NCBI RefSeq assembly: GCF_020283565.1
Contig: NC_060062.1
Location: 52,598,439-52,662,438, forward strand
DNA: 64,000 nucleotides
Origin: Trifolium pratense
Taxonomy: Eukaryota > Streptophyta > Magnoliopsida > Fabales > Fabaceae
Reading direction: 5' to 3'
Both the position numbers and the translations under genes were made by a program. The notes beneath the pieces were generated by a model that saw only the letters and a program-made list of their open reading frames with translations, had not been told where the DNA came from and did no database searches. This document shows positions 26,791 through 37,760 of this stretch, one piece after another; position 1 is the stretch's first letter, and every line of letters begins with the position of its first letter.

Positions 26791-27930
26791 GAAACCACGT
26801 CATCAATGCGTACTCTACTGTATCTAATAATTAAACCCATCCTCAAAACATCAGAAAAAACAAAGACAAAAAAACAAAATCGACAAATGTTAGAAAATCC
26901 CTAAAATGCGGTGTCCGCATTTTTAATGTCAAGTGAGCCGCAAAAACAAACAGTAACACAATAGATTATCATTTAACCTAATCTTGTAAAATAAATCCAT
27001 CAACAATCTATAAAACCCCCTACTTTGAAAAAACCAATTAACACAAAACCACCTTGGAAAAAATCTCCACCGACCAACAAAGCCCTATAGCAGACTAATA
27101 GTACTGAGGATGAAAAATCAAAGTAAGAAGGGAAATCCAAACCTCCCCAAAAAGCGAGCAAGGCAAGGAGCAGCTACAATTACAGGGAGCGAACGAAGAA
27201 TGCGATTGTGCAATGAAATGAAGGCAACAAAAAACTATCACTATCATTCATATAATTATAATTAATTAATTAAAATAATAAAAAGAATACATGCATACAA
27301 ATATAGAAATTAGTAGAAATTGTGACATTCCTAATTCCCCCCACCCCCATGTCACACGTCATCACTTCTCATTCGTTAAACCACGTCGGGATCCCGCATA
27401 CACCATGTCAGGATCCCGCATACACCATGTCAGGATCCCGCAGAAACCATGTCATCAATGTGCACTCTACCGAATCATATAATTAAACCCATCCTCAAAA
27501 CAACATAAAAAATCCATTCTTGTTCAAAAAAAACATAAAAAATCCAAATACATTCCACAAATGTTAAGAAAAATCCTTAAAATGCAGTGTCCACATTCTC
27601 AATCTAAAGTCAGTCACCAAAACAAATAGTAACCCAATAAAGATTATCATCATCTAACCTAATAATGTAACGTAAATCCAATAACAAACAAAAAAAAACC
27701 TACTTTGAAAGGAAAAAAAAAAAAAACACAAAATCAACACCAACATAAGCATAGCCATAGCAATCTAATAGTACTAAAAGAAACAAAAAATAAAAATGAA
27801 AATTGAAAGTAAGAAAGGAAATCCAAACCTCTCCAAAAAGTGAACAAGTTAGCAGCTACAAGTTGAAGGAACGAACGAAGAATGCAATTGTGCAATGAGT
27901 AGTTCCCTGAAAGCAACAAAAAAAAAAAAG
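26791..27930 (-). repeat. Direct duplication containing the RRC1 5' UTR exon
   Basis: Copy 1 spans about 26,791-27,235 and copy 2 about 27,443-27,930. Shared blocks in the same order include TTAAACCCATCCTCAAAACA, GGAAATCCAAACCTC and CGAACGAAGAATGC, ending at GCAACAAAAAA. They differ by many substitutions and small indels, so the event is old. Copy 2 keeps an intact acceptor for the UTR exon; copy 1 has lost it. Confidence 0.8.
27381..27460. repeat. 22-bp minisatellite, three and a half units
   Basis: Units of the form CCATGTCAGGATCCCGCATA plus two bases start at 27,381, 27,403 and 27,425, with a partial fourth (CCATGTCATCAATG) at 27,447 that runs into the duplicated block. Confidence 0.85.
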
Positions 27931-28070
27931 TGATTAATACGATTATGATTAACGAATGGGTTAATGAAAATCGAAAGCGGTTTTAGGGGTTTAATTGATG
28001 GAAGAGAAAGAGGGAAAGAGTGAAGCTAACGTGAATCGATCAAGTGAATTGAGGAGTTAGAACAGAACGG

Positions 28071-28099
28071 AAGAAGAAGAAGAAGAAGAAGAAGAAGAA
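28071..28099. repeat. (GAA)n microsatellite in RRC1 leader
   Basis: Nine to ten GAA units between the divergent RRC1 leader and the candidate plus-strand exon at 28,116. Confidence 0.95.
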
Positions 28100-28115
28100 C
28101 TCGTCCGTCGCAAGG

Positions 28116-28172
28116 ATGCGCAGTAACACAGCTGGTTTCTATAAGGGCAGGACTACGGAGGAAGAGGAGAAG
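28116..28172 (+). CDS. Possible first exon of an unidentified divergent gene
   Basis: ATG at 28,116 opens a short frame encoding MRSNTAGFYKGRTTEEEEK, followed at once by a donor-like GTATTC. It lies head-to-head with the RRC1 leader, in a position where bidirectional promoters are common. I do not recognise the protein and find no confident second exon within 4 kb, so it may be a remnant or chance. Confidence 0.2.
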
Positions 28173-28764
28173 GTATTCATTCCACTGCTTTCTTTGTTTT
28201 ATTGTTTTAAGATTAATTTTTAGAATTTAATTTATATATGTCTTCGGTGTAACGTTATTTTACACGTGCGTCCAATAGTATATTATGTATTGTTTTTAAT
28301 AACTTGTGATTATGATGTGTCACGTTCAGTAAATGATGTGGCAACACATCATTGGATGCATGTATAAAAAATCTTTACACTGACAGGGCACAATAATTAA
28401 ACTCTAAATTTTATGCATTCACAATATAAATATTTTTTACACATGCATTCAATTATTGGAGGGAGTAAATCGTATATGTCTATATGTCACAATTTGATTA
28501 GATGCGTGTGTAAAAAAGTTTTATACGTCAATTGTATGTTATTTCACATAAAACACTCCTTCATATATTCCTATTATAGATTAAGTCTATATTATGCACA
28601 AGTGAGACAAGTTTTTCACCATATAGGTTTATTTTCAAAATTGAATTATTGAGTTTCAAAAATGGAACAAATGAGATATTACGTGACATTTTAATCCAAT
28701 GGTAAGACTTATTTAACAGTAAAAACAAGTTTGTGTATTATGAAAAACTTGTCTTACTTGTGCG
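28173..28764. other. Intergenic, no gene recognised
   Basis: AT-rich sequence with several near-copies of an ACACATGCATTCAAT/ACACGTGCGTCCAAT-type word; no coding or structured element could be defined. Confidence 0.4.
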
Positions 28765-28772
28765 TGTTATAC

Positions 28773-29979
28773 CAATGTTTTAAAAATAGGACATGTCGGT
28801 CAAAGTGAGGGTTATCGGTCTGGTTGATTGTTGGATTATATATGTTATTGAACTGGTAAGAAACGGTCGGTTTAATGTGAACGTCGCTGTTTTTAACTTT
28901 TTTTATAAAAAAAAATCACATCACTACAATTGAAATTAAAATTGATCCTGAAAGACGGAATAACTTGAAATTATGATATTTAAATTTAAAGAATTTGTGA
29001 ACGATTATGTTTAGAATTTGAATTTAAAGAATGAACTTGTGAAATTATGATATTTTGAAATTTTCATATTTTTTAGGTGTCATAATTTTCTTAGAGAACG
29101 GATCATTCAGTCCGACCTGGTTTAATACTTAGGTCAATGTTAAACAGTGCACCAGGTGCACTGTTTAAGGAAGAGTAAATGCTCATGGAACCCACTTACT
29201 TTAAATGAATAAAAGAGAAAAATAAGTTCATTAATTAAAAAATTAAAAGTAAGAACCGACATCATCTCTTGAGAACGGGGGCATTGATATCGGCGGTTTT
29301 GCAACAGAGCATCGGTGTTATTATCGACGTCAACCGGCAACAGAGTGACCCATTTTTTCAAAAAAAAAATCCTATTGACAATGAAAGATGTTTTGATTTG
29401 TTGATTGCAATTGTTACAATATTAAGGAAAGCTTGTATTTTTTTATTGTTGCTATTGAACATTTGTATTGTTGAATTGGTGATAATACCATGTGAAAGTA
29501 GATTTTATCAGCACATTAATCCTCATCTTAAACCATAAAATTATCAATTTTTTGAAAGAAAATATATTTAAAATTAGCACCCAAAATCTACTGGATTGGA
29601 CCTATTGGAATTAAGGTTGAAGAAGTGGGTGTTTTTCTTCCATGGTTGTGGCCCTGAAGAAATTGAGCAATGAAGAAGAAGAAAGATGACATTTACATTT
29701 TTTTAATCTTAAAAGAATAAAAGAAATATGACGTGGTTCTTTAGTGATGATCAAATAAATTAAACGATTATAAATTTATAATTGCAGCGACTGTACCAAT
29801 TTATTATCTGCCGCTAATCTATATCCTCAAGCAATAATAAGTGGTCCCATGAGCATTTACTCTTCCTTAAACAACATCCTAATACTTATATAGTTTTGTT
29901 ATAGAGGTCTGGTTCGACCAACGAACCAGGACAATACACTTTCACTGATTCGATGACCGATCCGGTTTTTAAAACATTG
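28773..29979. mobile_element. hAT-like non-autonomous element with 8-bp target duplication
   Basis: The left end is CAATGTTTTAAAAA and the right end its reverse complement TTTTTAAAACATTG. Immediate flanks are TGTTATAC (28,765-28,772) and TGTTAGAC (29,980-29,987), 7 of 8 identical, as expected of hAT insertions. Subterminal sequence has CGGTC and GGTTCGACC words. No transposase is encoded. A second inverted-repeat element occupies the middle. Confidence 0.75.
29162..29873. mobile_element. Inverted-repeat element nested in the hAT-like element
   Basis: The left terminal repeat starts TGTTTAAGGAAGAGTAAATG and continues CTCATGGAACCCACT; the right end (29,839-29,873) is its inverse with two differences. 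The ~640-bp inside has no transposase-like frame. The left end overlaps a perfect palindrome at 29,140-29,168 whose 14-bp arms start TTAAACAGTGCACC, separated by a single A. Confidence 0.75.
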
Positions 29980-30256
29980 TGTTAGACAAAACACTTATTA
30001 CAAGAAATATTTTTCTTGGGATCACGGTGTCATTTTTCTTTTACTAAAAAAAACATAGTCTCATGTATGTTTTAGATATATAGTTTCCATTTGTAAAAAA
30101 AATATTATACCTCTTTTATTAGATAAAATCTAAGATTAACGGATGGTGTCTCAATTTAAGAAAGTAGAAGACTTTAGATTCAAAAAGCACTTATAAACAT
30201 ATTATACCTCTGTTACAAGTTGGATGATAGTGATCCAAGGACAATCGAGATAAATA

Positions 30257-30565
30257 GTGTGTATCACATTAACAATTTATAAATTTCAATATCTTCAGAT
30301 TCTTGTACAAAACAATTTAATTGCAAATATTGTTAAACAATTTGATGAGATTAAAGACATTTGCATTAAAGAAGCAAATTTTTATTCAATTTCAAATACG
30401 GTGAAAAGATCCAACAACAAACAACTGAAATTATTGGTGGATCAAAGGTGCCTGACAACTCTTTGTGAAATTTTGCAACAAACAATAGGGGACATGACGA
30501 GAATCATTGATGATCGCTTGCTCATAAATTTCCTAAATTTGGGGAATAAAAATGAAAATTATTAA
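30257..30565 (+). pseudogene. Importin-alpha-like armadillo repeat fragment
   Basis: An open frame whose part after an acceptor-like TCTTCAG (30,296) reads ILVQNNLIANIV, KEANFYSISNTV, KQLKLLVDQRCLTTLCEIL. This follows the order of importin-alpha ARM repeats (family pattern KEAAWAISNAT, then IKxLVxQGCIxPLCDLL). Importin-alpha is the nuclear import adaptor; the full protein has about ten ARM repeats and an importin-beta-binding segment, none of which is found nearby. Roughly two repeats remain and conserved residues are eroded, so a decayed fragment is most likely. Confidence 0.55.
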
Positions 30566-31678
30566 GTTTCTTTTGGTATCAAAACTATTATTTTTATTTA
30601 TCAACAAATAAAGTATAGGTTAAATTTGTGCACACACAAAAAAAAAAAGCTAGCATACCGGTCTATTGGATTGTAATATTTAAACAACTACATAGCCCGT
30701 TTTGCCTTCATGTCAAACGTAGTGTGAAATAGATGAAACAATTTTTTTATAATAAGTAAACAAATAATATAATAAAAAATTATGTACATATATCAAAGCA
30801 AATAAACAAACAATTTTTTTAAACTTCCATAATGTGGTTTCAATATACTATATTTGTAATGTCCAAATGCCTCACTTCAACGTATGTGGTTCGAAACTTG
30901 CTATCATACTAAGCAGATAAACATATAATATGCAAATTATATGCAAGATAATTTAAATCTCAGTTCATGCAAGATATTATTTACAATATTGAAGATAAAA
31001 AAAAACACAAAATTCAATAAATTACCTCCTACGCCACTCAGTGTTATGATTGTTTTGAAAGAAAGATCATATGCTTCCATGAGATTTAATATGCCACTCC
31101 TTTAAATCGAGTGATGACAAGAAGGCACACAAGGACAAAAATGAATGTAGCAAGAAGTGGTCCAATGTTATTTTCGGTTTGTTTTAAAATAAATGTTATT
31201 GTTGTTGTTTTAAATAGATCTTGGTTAGGAGTTGCTCCTTTTGTTTCTTTTTTACTATGCATGTCGTCTTGTGTAATCAAAATAACTGTGTTTCAGCCCT
31301 GTTTAATGAATGTTGTGTTTACTTATAAAAAAAAGTATAGTTGTCTCAAAACTCTTAATAGTAATGATGTTTTTAATAATGTTTCCTATCGTTATTTGTT
31401 TCAAAAAAATTGTGTGAAGACTTTTAGAGGTAATAAAATCATTAAAAAATTAGTCCAAAAAAAATCATTAGAGAATAATTTTAGAAGTAAATGAGTAAGA
31501 AAATTCGCTTTTAAAGATTTTTTTTTATTTAAAAAATTTGTCTTTTATTTTTATTTTATAAATTTTTTTGATTTTTTTTATAATAAAAATCAGTATTTTA
31601 TTTTAAACAAAAAAATATATATTGTTTTAAAAATTACTCAATTGTTACTCAATAATTAAATAGTAGAAAAGGTTTTAA

Positions 31679-31950
31679 AATAACTAAGCATAATTACTAT
31701 TGATAACATATCTCATACATGAACTGTTTAGTGACATTAGAAAATACTGATAAAAAATGTTTAAAATTATAACTTGTTGAAATGAATAACATATGTTAAT
31801 ACATAAACTATATTTTTAATAACTAAGCATAATTGTAATTGATAGCATATCTCGTTCATGATTTTTTTTTTTATAATCGTACATTAACTGTTTAGTGCCA
31901 TTAGAAAATACCAATAAAATGTTTAAAATTATAATTTATTGAAAATACCA
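31679..31950. repeat. 139-bp tandem duplication
   Basis: AATAACTAAGCATAATT starts at 31,679 and again at 31,818. Both copies continue through AACTGTTTAGTG, CATTAGAAAATAC and ATGTTTAAAATTATAA with scattered differences. Confidence 0.8.
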
Positions 31951-32186
31951 ACATGTTGGCTGCAACATATATACTCCACGTTAACTTAGAGACCAAACCT
32001 ACTCTCTAAAATTGCATCTTGGAAAAACTGGAATGTGAATTGGTCTCCTTTCTGTCAGTCAATGTTGATCATGGTTTATCATTTAAACTGGAATGCTCAA
32101 TGTTGACTACCTTTTATATAGTTTACATTTTTAGTTAAAACGATATTTAATTTACTTCAAGAGAATTTTGATTCGAAGTAAACCAG

Positions 32187-32456
32187 GTGGATGCAGTACT
32201 TCAAGAGGCAAAGGTTAACTTAGAAGTGATCGAGTCAGTTCAGCAGGTGGAACAAGGACAAAGCTCACGCTTTGCTATGCTTCCTTGCAAGCCATTTGAT
32301 AACCATGATCTTCAATATTTGCATAGACCACATAAATGCCATGACCCTCACACCTACCCAAGATGCAACATGGTACTTCGAGGCTTTAGAATTCACGTAC
32401 TCCTTAATCAAACTGCATTAAATTTAAAATTAAATGTCGGAAGACTAAAATCATAA
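32187..32456 (+). other. Unidentified open frame, possibly an exon remnant
   Basis: The frame follows an acceptor-like GTAAACCAG and encodes EAKVNLEVIESVQQVEQG and DLQYLHRPHKCHDPHTYPR. It is less AT-rich than its surroundings and has protein-like composition, unlike neighbouring random frames. I do not recognise a family. It could be a decayed exon carried in a repeat; coding status is uncertain. Confidence 0.2.
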
Positions 32457-33482
32457 CAATATAAAAATAAAAATAAAAATAAAAACTAAAAAATACTCTT
32501 AAATTTGTTACACTAACATCAGAGAGGACATATATAGAGAATGTTATATTAAAGAGAGTGTTTATATTAAACATCTATATCATGATCTCCATATACAATA
32601 TTTATAATGCCCAAATGATTCGCTTCAACCTATGCGGTTCAGAATTTGCTATCATACTAAATTGATTGATATAAGAAATTATGTAAGACAACTTTATACA
32701 TAAACAAAGACATTAAAGTTTTTAATAAAGTAAATATTACAAGTCATGCTAAATTCTTAATCTAAGCGTCCATAAATCCATTTTCCTAGTACATCTCACA
32801 CTGCCAATGTAATAGTTAAATATTTATCACGTAAGAATTAATCAACATGTTTAATAAACAATATACTGTTAATCCTTACCAATATAAACAACCTACACTT
32901 AGTACTATAGTTTATTTTCATAATCATTATGATACTATGTTTGTAGCATATTTTAATCAAAATCTCTAATGAAATAATATTTTGAAGCAAACAACATTAA
33001 AATGAATCAGTCTAACTCAACAAAACAAAAATCCTGTCAATTCATAGAGTTGAATTTCTTAGTTAAGGATTTATGTTTTCAATTAAAACATAACATATTA
33101 TCTAAAAATTATATTTCACACAAAATCAACATCATAAATGAACTATAAAACATTGGTTGGATATAAACAACTCTCTAACCCGTTTTGCCTTCATGTCAAA
33201 CGTAGTATGAAATAATTAAAACAACTTTTTATTAATAACTAAACGAAATAATAATATAATAATAATAATTTATATAAAAGAAACAGAGTGATTATGTTAA
33301 ACCTCCATATCGTGATCTCCACAGGTGGCTGCTTGCTAGGTTGCCTTTGTAAGTTTATTAACACTAAAAAAGTATGTATATCACCATCGCGAGAAATTAT
33401 GTATATCATCAACATTTATTCTTTTTAAAATGTTCGTATTTAAATTTCCATAGAATAAATTTAAGAAAATGGCAATTCTAAC

Positions 33483-33600
33483 GGTTTAATCAGTTGGTAA
33501 AATAACATATATTGGATTCAGAGGTCCCAAGTTTTAGTTTGATTAATGCCACCGAAAGAAGGTAAATCTTTATAAGTACTCTTCGAGATGTTAGATCTTT
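33483..33600 (+). repeat. Possible decayed tRNA-derived SINE
   Basis: GGTTTAATCAGTTGGTAAA resembles a tRNA A-box region, and AGGTCCCAAGTTTTAGTTTG lies where a B box would be, at the usual spacing. The tail has TTTATAAGTACTCTTC. Too diverged to name. Confidence 0.3.
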
Positions 33601-34498
33601 CCACGAAAAAACAACTATCTTTATGACAACTATTTAAGGGTCTTGCTAACGAGTGCCCCTGAGGCGGGGGCACTCTTTAAGCATTCCATTTAAATAACCT
33701 TTTTATTCAAAAAGTTAAATACTACAATTTTCAATGTGTTAACTTTACAAATTTTCATAAAAATTTACTATTTAAGGTCTTAAAGAATTTCCCGGAGGCA
33801 CTTGTTAGCATTTGCCATATTTGAATATGATATTAAGTAGTGATTTTTTATGTAGAAAAATAAATAAAAATAAACCGGCACGTTGAGCCTAACAAATTTA
33901 GATTCTCTCGTGTGCAACAAGAGTGCAATTTTAGTTTTTGACCATAAAGAGAGAGAACTTAAAAATAAAAATAAAATATAGAAATGATGATGATAGAAAA
34001 GAAAATGACTAGAGAAAAGACACATGAGAGGATCCGATCCGAATTCGAGGCCTAACATAAGCAATGTCAAAACACATGCTAAATTGAAGTGTCATATCAG
34101 TGGAACAAATGTGCCAAAATTGCATTTGTTGATCCAAACAAGCTTTTATAACTCGTACATGGTAAAAAAAATGTCTCACTTGTGCATCTTAGACTCGACC
34201 TATAAAGTTAGATATAAGAAGTATAAACTTATAGAGAAGAGAACAATAAAGAAGGCAATGCAATTTATAAGGTAGCATTTAACAGGTAAGTTTGTTTGAC
34301 TATATCTTCAATTTAACACTTACTATTTACATCACGAATGATAATGATTTCATCAAAAGAAAATTCAACGTGAAGCAACTTTGTCCTTTATTACAAGTGA
34401 AAACTGGAAAAGCCATTTTGTTTTGGTTGAATCACAATGCTGCTGCAGGCTATTAGCAGAAGATACAGCCCAACACATTTAGATTACATGATTCAGGC

Positions 34499-36613
34499 CT
34501 ATGCATCATCATCCTCAAATTCATCAATTCCAATCCACCGTGTAAGTGCGAAAAGAAACTCCTTAAAGTTTACCATTCCGTTTTTATCCCAATCCATTTC
34601 TTCTGCATTTTTCGCAAACAAATAATAAAATAACTGTTAGTGAATAAATACAAACTTAGAAGGAAAGAGACTCTGGTAATCCAGAATTCAGCTAAAAGGT
34701 ACTGTAAGTAAAGTCTAACCAATGATTGTTTCAGTCAGGGTTCAAACTTAGACACTCCCTAGTCCCAACCAATCCGTCCTTAATTGAAACACATTAACCA
34801 CTCGAACTCAATTATTAGGTTAAGTTTAACTGAAGCTCATTAACATGTTTAGAAACATAAGAATATAACAGATAATTTCACAGCCTTTCTGTAATATGAG
34901 GAATACATGATATTCATCCTGCCATTTTCCGAGTTCCTTAAATGTTGCTTATGTTAATGTTATTAAAAAAATGTACTAGATGTTCTTTGTTTTTTTATCA
35001 ATTTAGATGCACTTGTTTTTCTTGTGAAAACATGTTAAAGCATATTTCAAAACATTAGTATAGAATGCACACTCCTAAGATGTGTATTTAGACAGAGGGA
35101 GAGGGAGAGATAACTGACCAAATCTTTTCATGGCTATTTTTCCAGAAGAACGTTCCCCCGATGTAGTTTCATTTATAGCTTGGACCATTTCATTTTTGCT
35201 GACATATCCGTCCTTATTCTTGTCTAAGAATACAAAAGTATCAACCAATGTCTCAAACGTGGCCTCCAGATTTGGCATGCCAAAAATTCGTGATTTCTAG
35301 ATAAGTCACGGAGAACAAAACATGGAAACTCATAGCTTATGCATGATTAGAAAAGCAAGACAATAACAAAAAAACTTCATAGAACAAATAAAACTGCAAT
35401 GTTCATTAAGTAAATAATTTTCTAAATATAGCACGCAAGACATCATATTTATTTTTAAAGAGATGGTGTTACTAATTTATTTTCCAAATTTGATTTTTTA
35501 ATAACCTATACTCATATTATGTATGGTAACGAAATTAAAATGACACAGATAATGTGTATAAAGGATACAGCATGAAGTGCTGCTGCAGGGTCATTCTTGA
35601 GAAGGTAGACAACGCAAAGAAGTACAATAAACTCGTTGAACTTCATTCCCATATCCTCATTAATATCACACGCTTGAAAAAGATCGTCGATCTCTTCCTC
35701 AGAAAATGTAATTTCCAGCTTTTTGAAACACTTCCTCAACTCTTCTTGATCTATTGCCCCATTAGAATCTTCATCTGTAGCAAAAGAGCAAAAACCACAC
35801 ATCTGTTAGCAATTATGATAATTATACGCCATGTATACGCCGGTGACATAAAAATATGTTAACGAATAATGACTTGTTTCTACTGCTAAAAGCGTTCGAA
35901 TGAGTTTGATAATTGCAGTTACAATCACATACGTATAAACTACTTATTAACTTTATAATGGAATAAAATCAAATTGAATTATAATATATTGCAATTTCGA
36001 GTTTATGATTCGTTGCAGTTTTTCATGATCTAGTCTTAGTAAAAAGGATTCTACAAATCAGCTACTTCTCAAGGCAATGTACTATCCTTGTTTTCGATAA
36101 ACAGCTTAATTAAACACATAACAAAAATGTTGGTTATATAAGTGCTTATGTATAAGCTATTTCTATAACAAAAGATAAAATAAAGTCAAATTGTTTTCAT
36201 ATAAGTCATAAGTTGTTTTCATAAGCTATCCTGGAGAGCTTATGGAAATGAGCTGAAAACAACTGATGGAGCATGTCATAAGCTTATTCCATAAACTCTC
36301 CCAAGCTCAAATAAGTTAATCCAAACTTGCTCTATATTTATATCACGCTTCTGTTAGAAAATTAATCAAATCAAAGTACCAACTTAACAAAACCATAAAT
36401 TTGAAGTAGAAACCAACCAAACTGCTCAAAGATGGCTCTGCATTTTCTGAAGCTCTCGTCAATTTTCGGGAATTTTAGGATTATAGTGTTGAATGATTTC
36501 ATGGTACATCCATGACATTCCCTCCGTTGCATTGCTTCCACCATTTTAGCCTCGAGCTTGGTTTCTGCTACCCACTTTTTAGGTGATTCATCCTTTCCTG
36601 TTGCATTTCCCAT
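34499..36613 (-). CDS. CML21: CML21-like EF-hand calcium-binding protein
   Basis: Four exons join in frame to 227 aa: 36613-36418, 35774-35569, 35296-35119, 34602-34499. It matches plant probable calcium-binding protein CML21 along its length. EF-hand loops: the first (DEDSNGAIDQEE) is canonical; the second (DINEDMGMKFNE) is degenerate, with Met where the loop glycine belongs; the third (DKNKDGYVSKNE) and fourth (DWDKNGMVNFKE) are canonical. The N-terminus MGNATGK fits an N-myristoylation pattern, so membrane attachment is plausible. The protein is a calcium sensor without catalytic domain; partners are unknown. The start at 36,613 gives this Met-Gly terminus. A leader exon probably lies near 37,603-37,760, with an intron whose acceptor is near 36,660. 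Confidence 0.9.
36110..36335 (-). repeat. Inverse copy of the intronic repeat at 6010-6240
   Basis: TATATAAGTGCTTATGTATAAGCTAT matches the reverse complement of the DUF1350 intron 2 repeat over about 200 bp with many substitutions (only the core is quoted in part elsewhere). It lies in coding intron 1 of the CML21-like gene. Confidence 0.45.
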
Positions 36614-37760
36614 TGCCAATCAGTCAACCGAAACGCTTTGAAAACGCTATCCCGGGTACCTAGCAAGCAACACTTAATTTTCAAATATAAGATACGGCGA
36701 AGCCTAATTGCCTAACTTACAAATAGTTAGAACAAAATGTAACAAATAATTTTCACTCATTGTTGCAATGTATATGACTTTAAATATTTTGTTTTTGTGA
36801 GTGATATTCAATTAGACATTTTATTTTGACTAAATATTCAATTAGACATTTATTCATAAGGAAAAAATGGATATCATTATCATTTATCATACATCAGCTG
36901 CAATTTGGGTCGACTCATGGTGTCACCGTGAATTTGTTGAAGCACAAGTACATGTTTGGATTGACGCTGAGTTTGATAGAATCATTGGTTTGATGCTCAT
37001 GGTGTGCTGCTTTGATTTTGACAAAAGCTACGGTTTGAAGCTTCAACAAAATCACAGTGCCACCGTAATTTTCCACTACTCACCAACCTAGCCGTCTATC
37101 CAAACATGCACTAAGTGTGCACAGAGTAATTATACCAAATTCTTAGTAAATCCAAATATGCACTGTGGATTTTTGGGTGTTAACCCTCTGGTTTCTAGGG
37201 GATTCATGTAATCAGAGTTTGGCTGCGAGGCAAAAAATTGTTTCCACCAGGAATCAAACTCGGGTTCCCCGAACGAAAATATGCACCGTGGATTTTGATA
37301 ATGAATAGATAAGACCTACTTCATGACAGAATCACATGCAAATAAATAAAATTATAATATTAATATTGACTAATAAAAGATTTGAACGCTCTAATGATTG
37401 AGAATCTAATCTAAGGCATATGATCCTTCACAAAGGTTTGAAAGAAAAAGAGCATGCAAAATCCGTTGACGAAAGAATGAATTGCAATTAGAAGTGAAAC
37501 CATTGATTAATTAATATATAAATAAAGGAAAGTTAGATAATTAAAATGAAAATGAAGAAAGAAAATAAAAGAGAGTATAAACAAAGTGTAGGTAGGTACC
37601 TAATTAAGCAAGCTCCTCCTTTCGTTCCTAGGATAGAAAGTGAAGAGTAAAGATCCAAACTCAAAAGTGATTTGTGGGTGTTGAAGATATCATAATAATT
37701 TTTAGAAGGTGATGGTGGTGGTGTTTTGGTTTTGGAAGAAAAATGAAAAGAAGAAAGAAT
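36614..37760 (-). promoter_or_regulatory. CML21-like gene 5' UTR intron and leader
   Basis: On the minus strand, the sequence upstream of the start codon reaches an acceptor (CTTGCTAG) near 36,660. A donor (GCTTAATTAG then GTACCTACC) near 37,600 suggests a ~0.94-kb UTR intron. The leader (37,603-37,760) is followed upstream by TTTTGTTTTGTTTTG repeats and a (GT)n tract. The intron includes a repeat at 36,870-37,090 whose ends carry inverse copies of ACATGTTTGGATTGAC-like sequence. Confidence 0.45.

Larger units (their letters stand above)
26478..28100 (-). promoter_or_regulatory. RRC1: RRC1 5' UTR exons, UTR introns and promoter-proximal region
   Basis: The coding first exon begins at an acceptor at 26,498 (GTGGCAG then GCTTTC). 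Upstream, a clean non-coding exon lies at 27,906-27,829 (acceptor TTTCAG, donor GTTTGG). The outermost leader probably lies at about 28,100-28,015 and contains a (GAA)n tract at 28,071-28,099, CTT-type in the transcript. A second, diverged copy of the non-coding exon sits at about 27,143-27,222. Transcription start sites are not determined. Confidence 0.6.
30566..34498. other. Repeat-rich intergenic region
   Basis: Very AT-rich. It holds a 139-bp tandem duplication at 31,679-31,950 and three related blocks (about 30,690-30,930, 32,540-32,690, 33,170-33,330) sharing GTTTTGCCTTCATGTCAAAC or GCTATCATACTAA. No full gene is seen. CML21 3' UTR is expected near 34,380-34,498. Confidence 0.5.

Noticed and set aside
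27381..27460. CRISPR-like array of 22-bp repeats
   Set aside because: Units are contiguous without spacers and the DNA is a plant nuclear genome; it is a minisatellite.
31111..31494. 127-codon plus-strand open frame
   Set aside because: AT-rich codons, no family resemblance, no splice or promoter context; a chance frame is more likely.
36867..37091. 74-codon plus-strand open frame
   Set aside because: Lies in the UTR intron of the CML21-like gene within a repeat with inverse ends; not protein-like.
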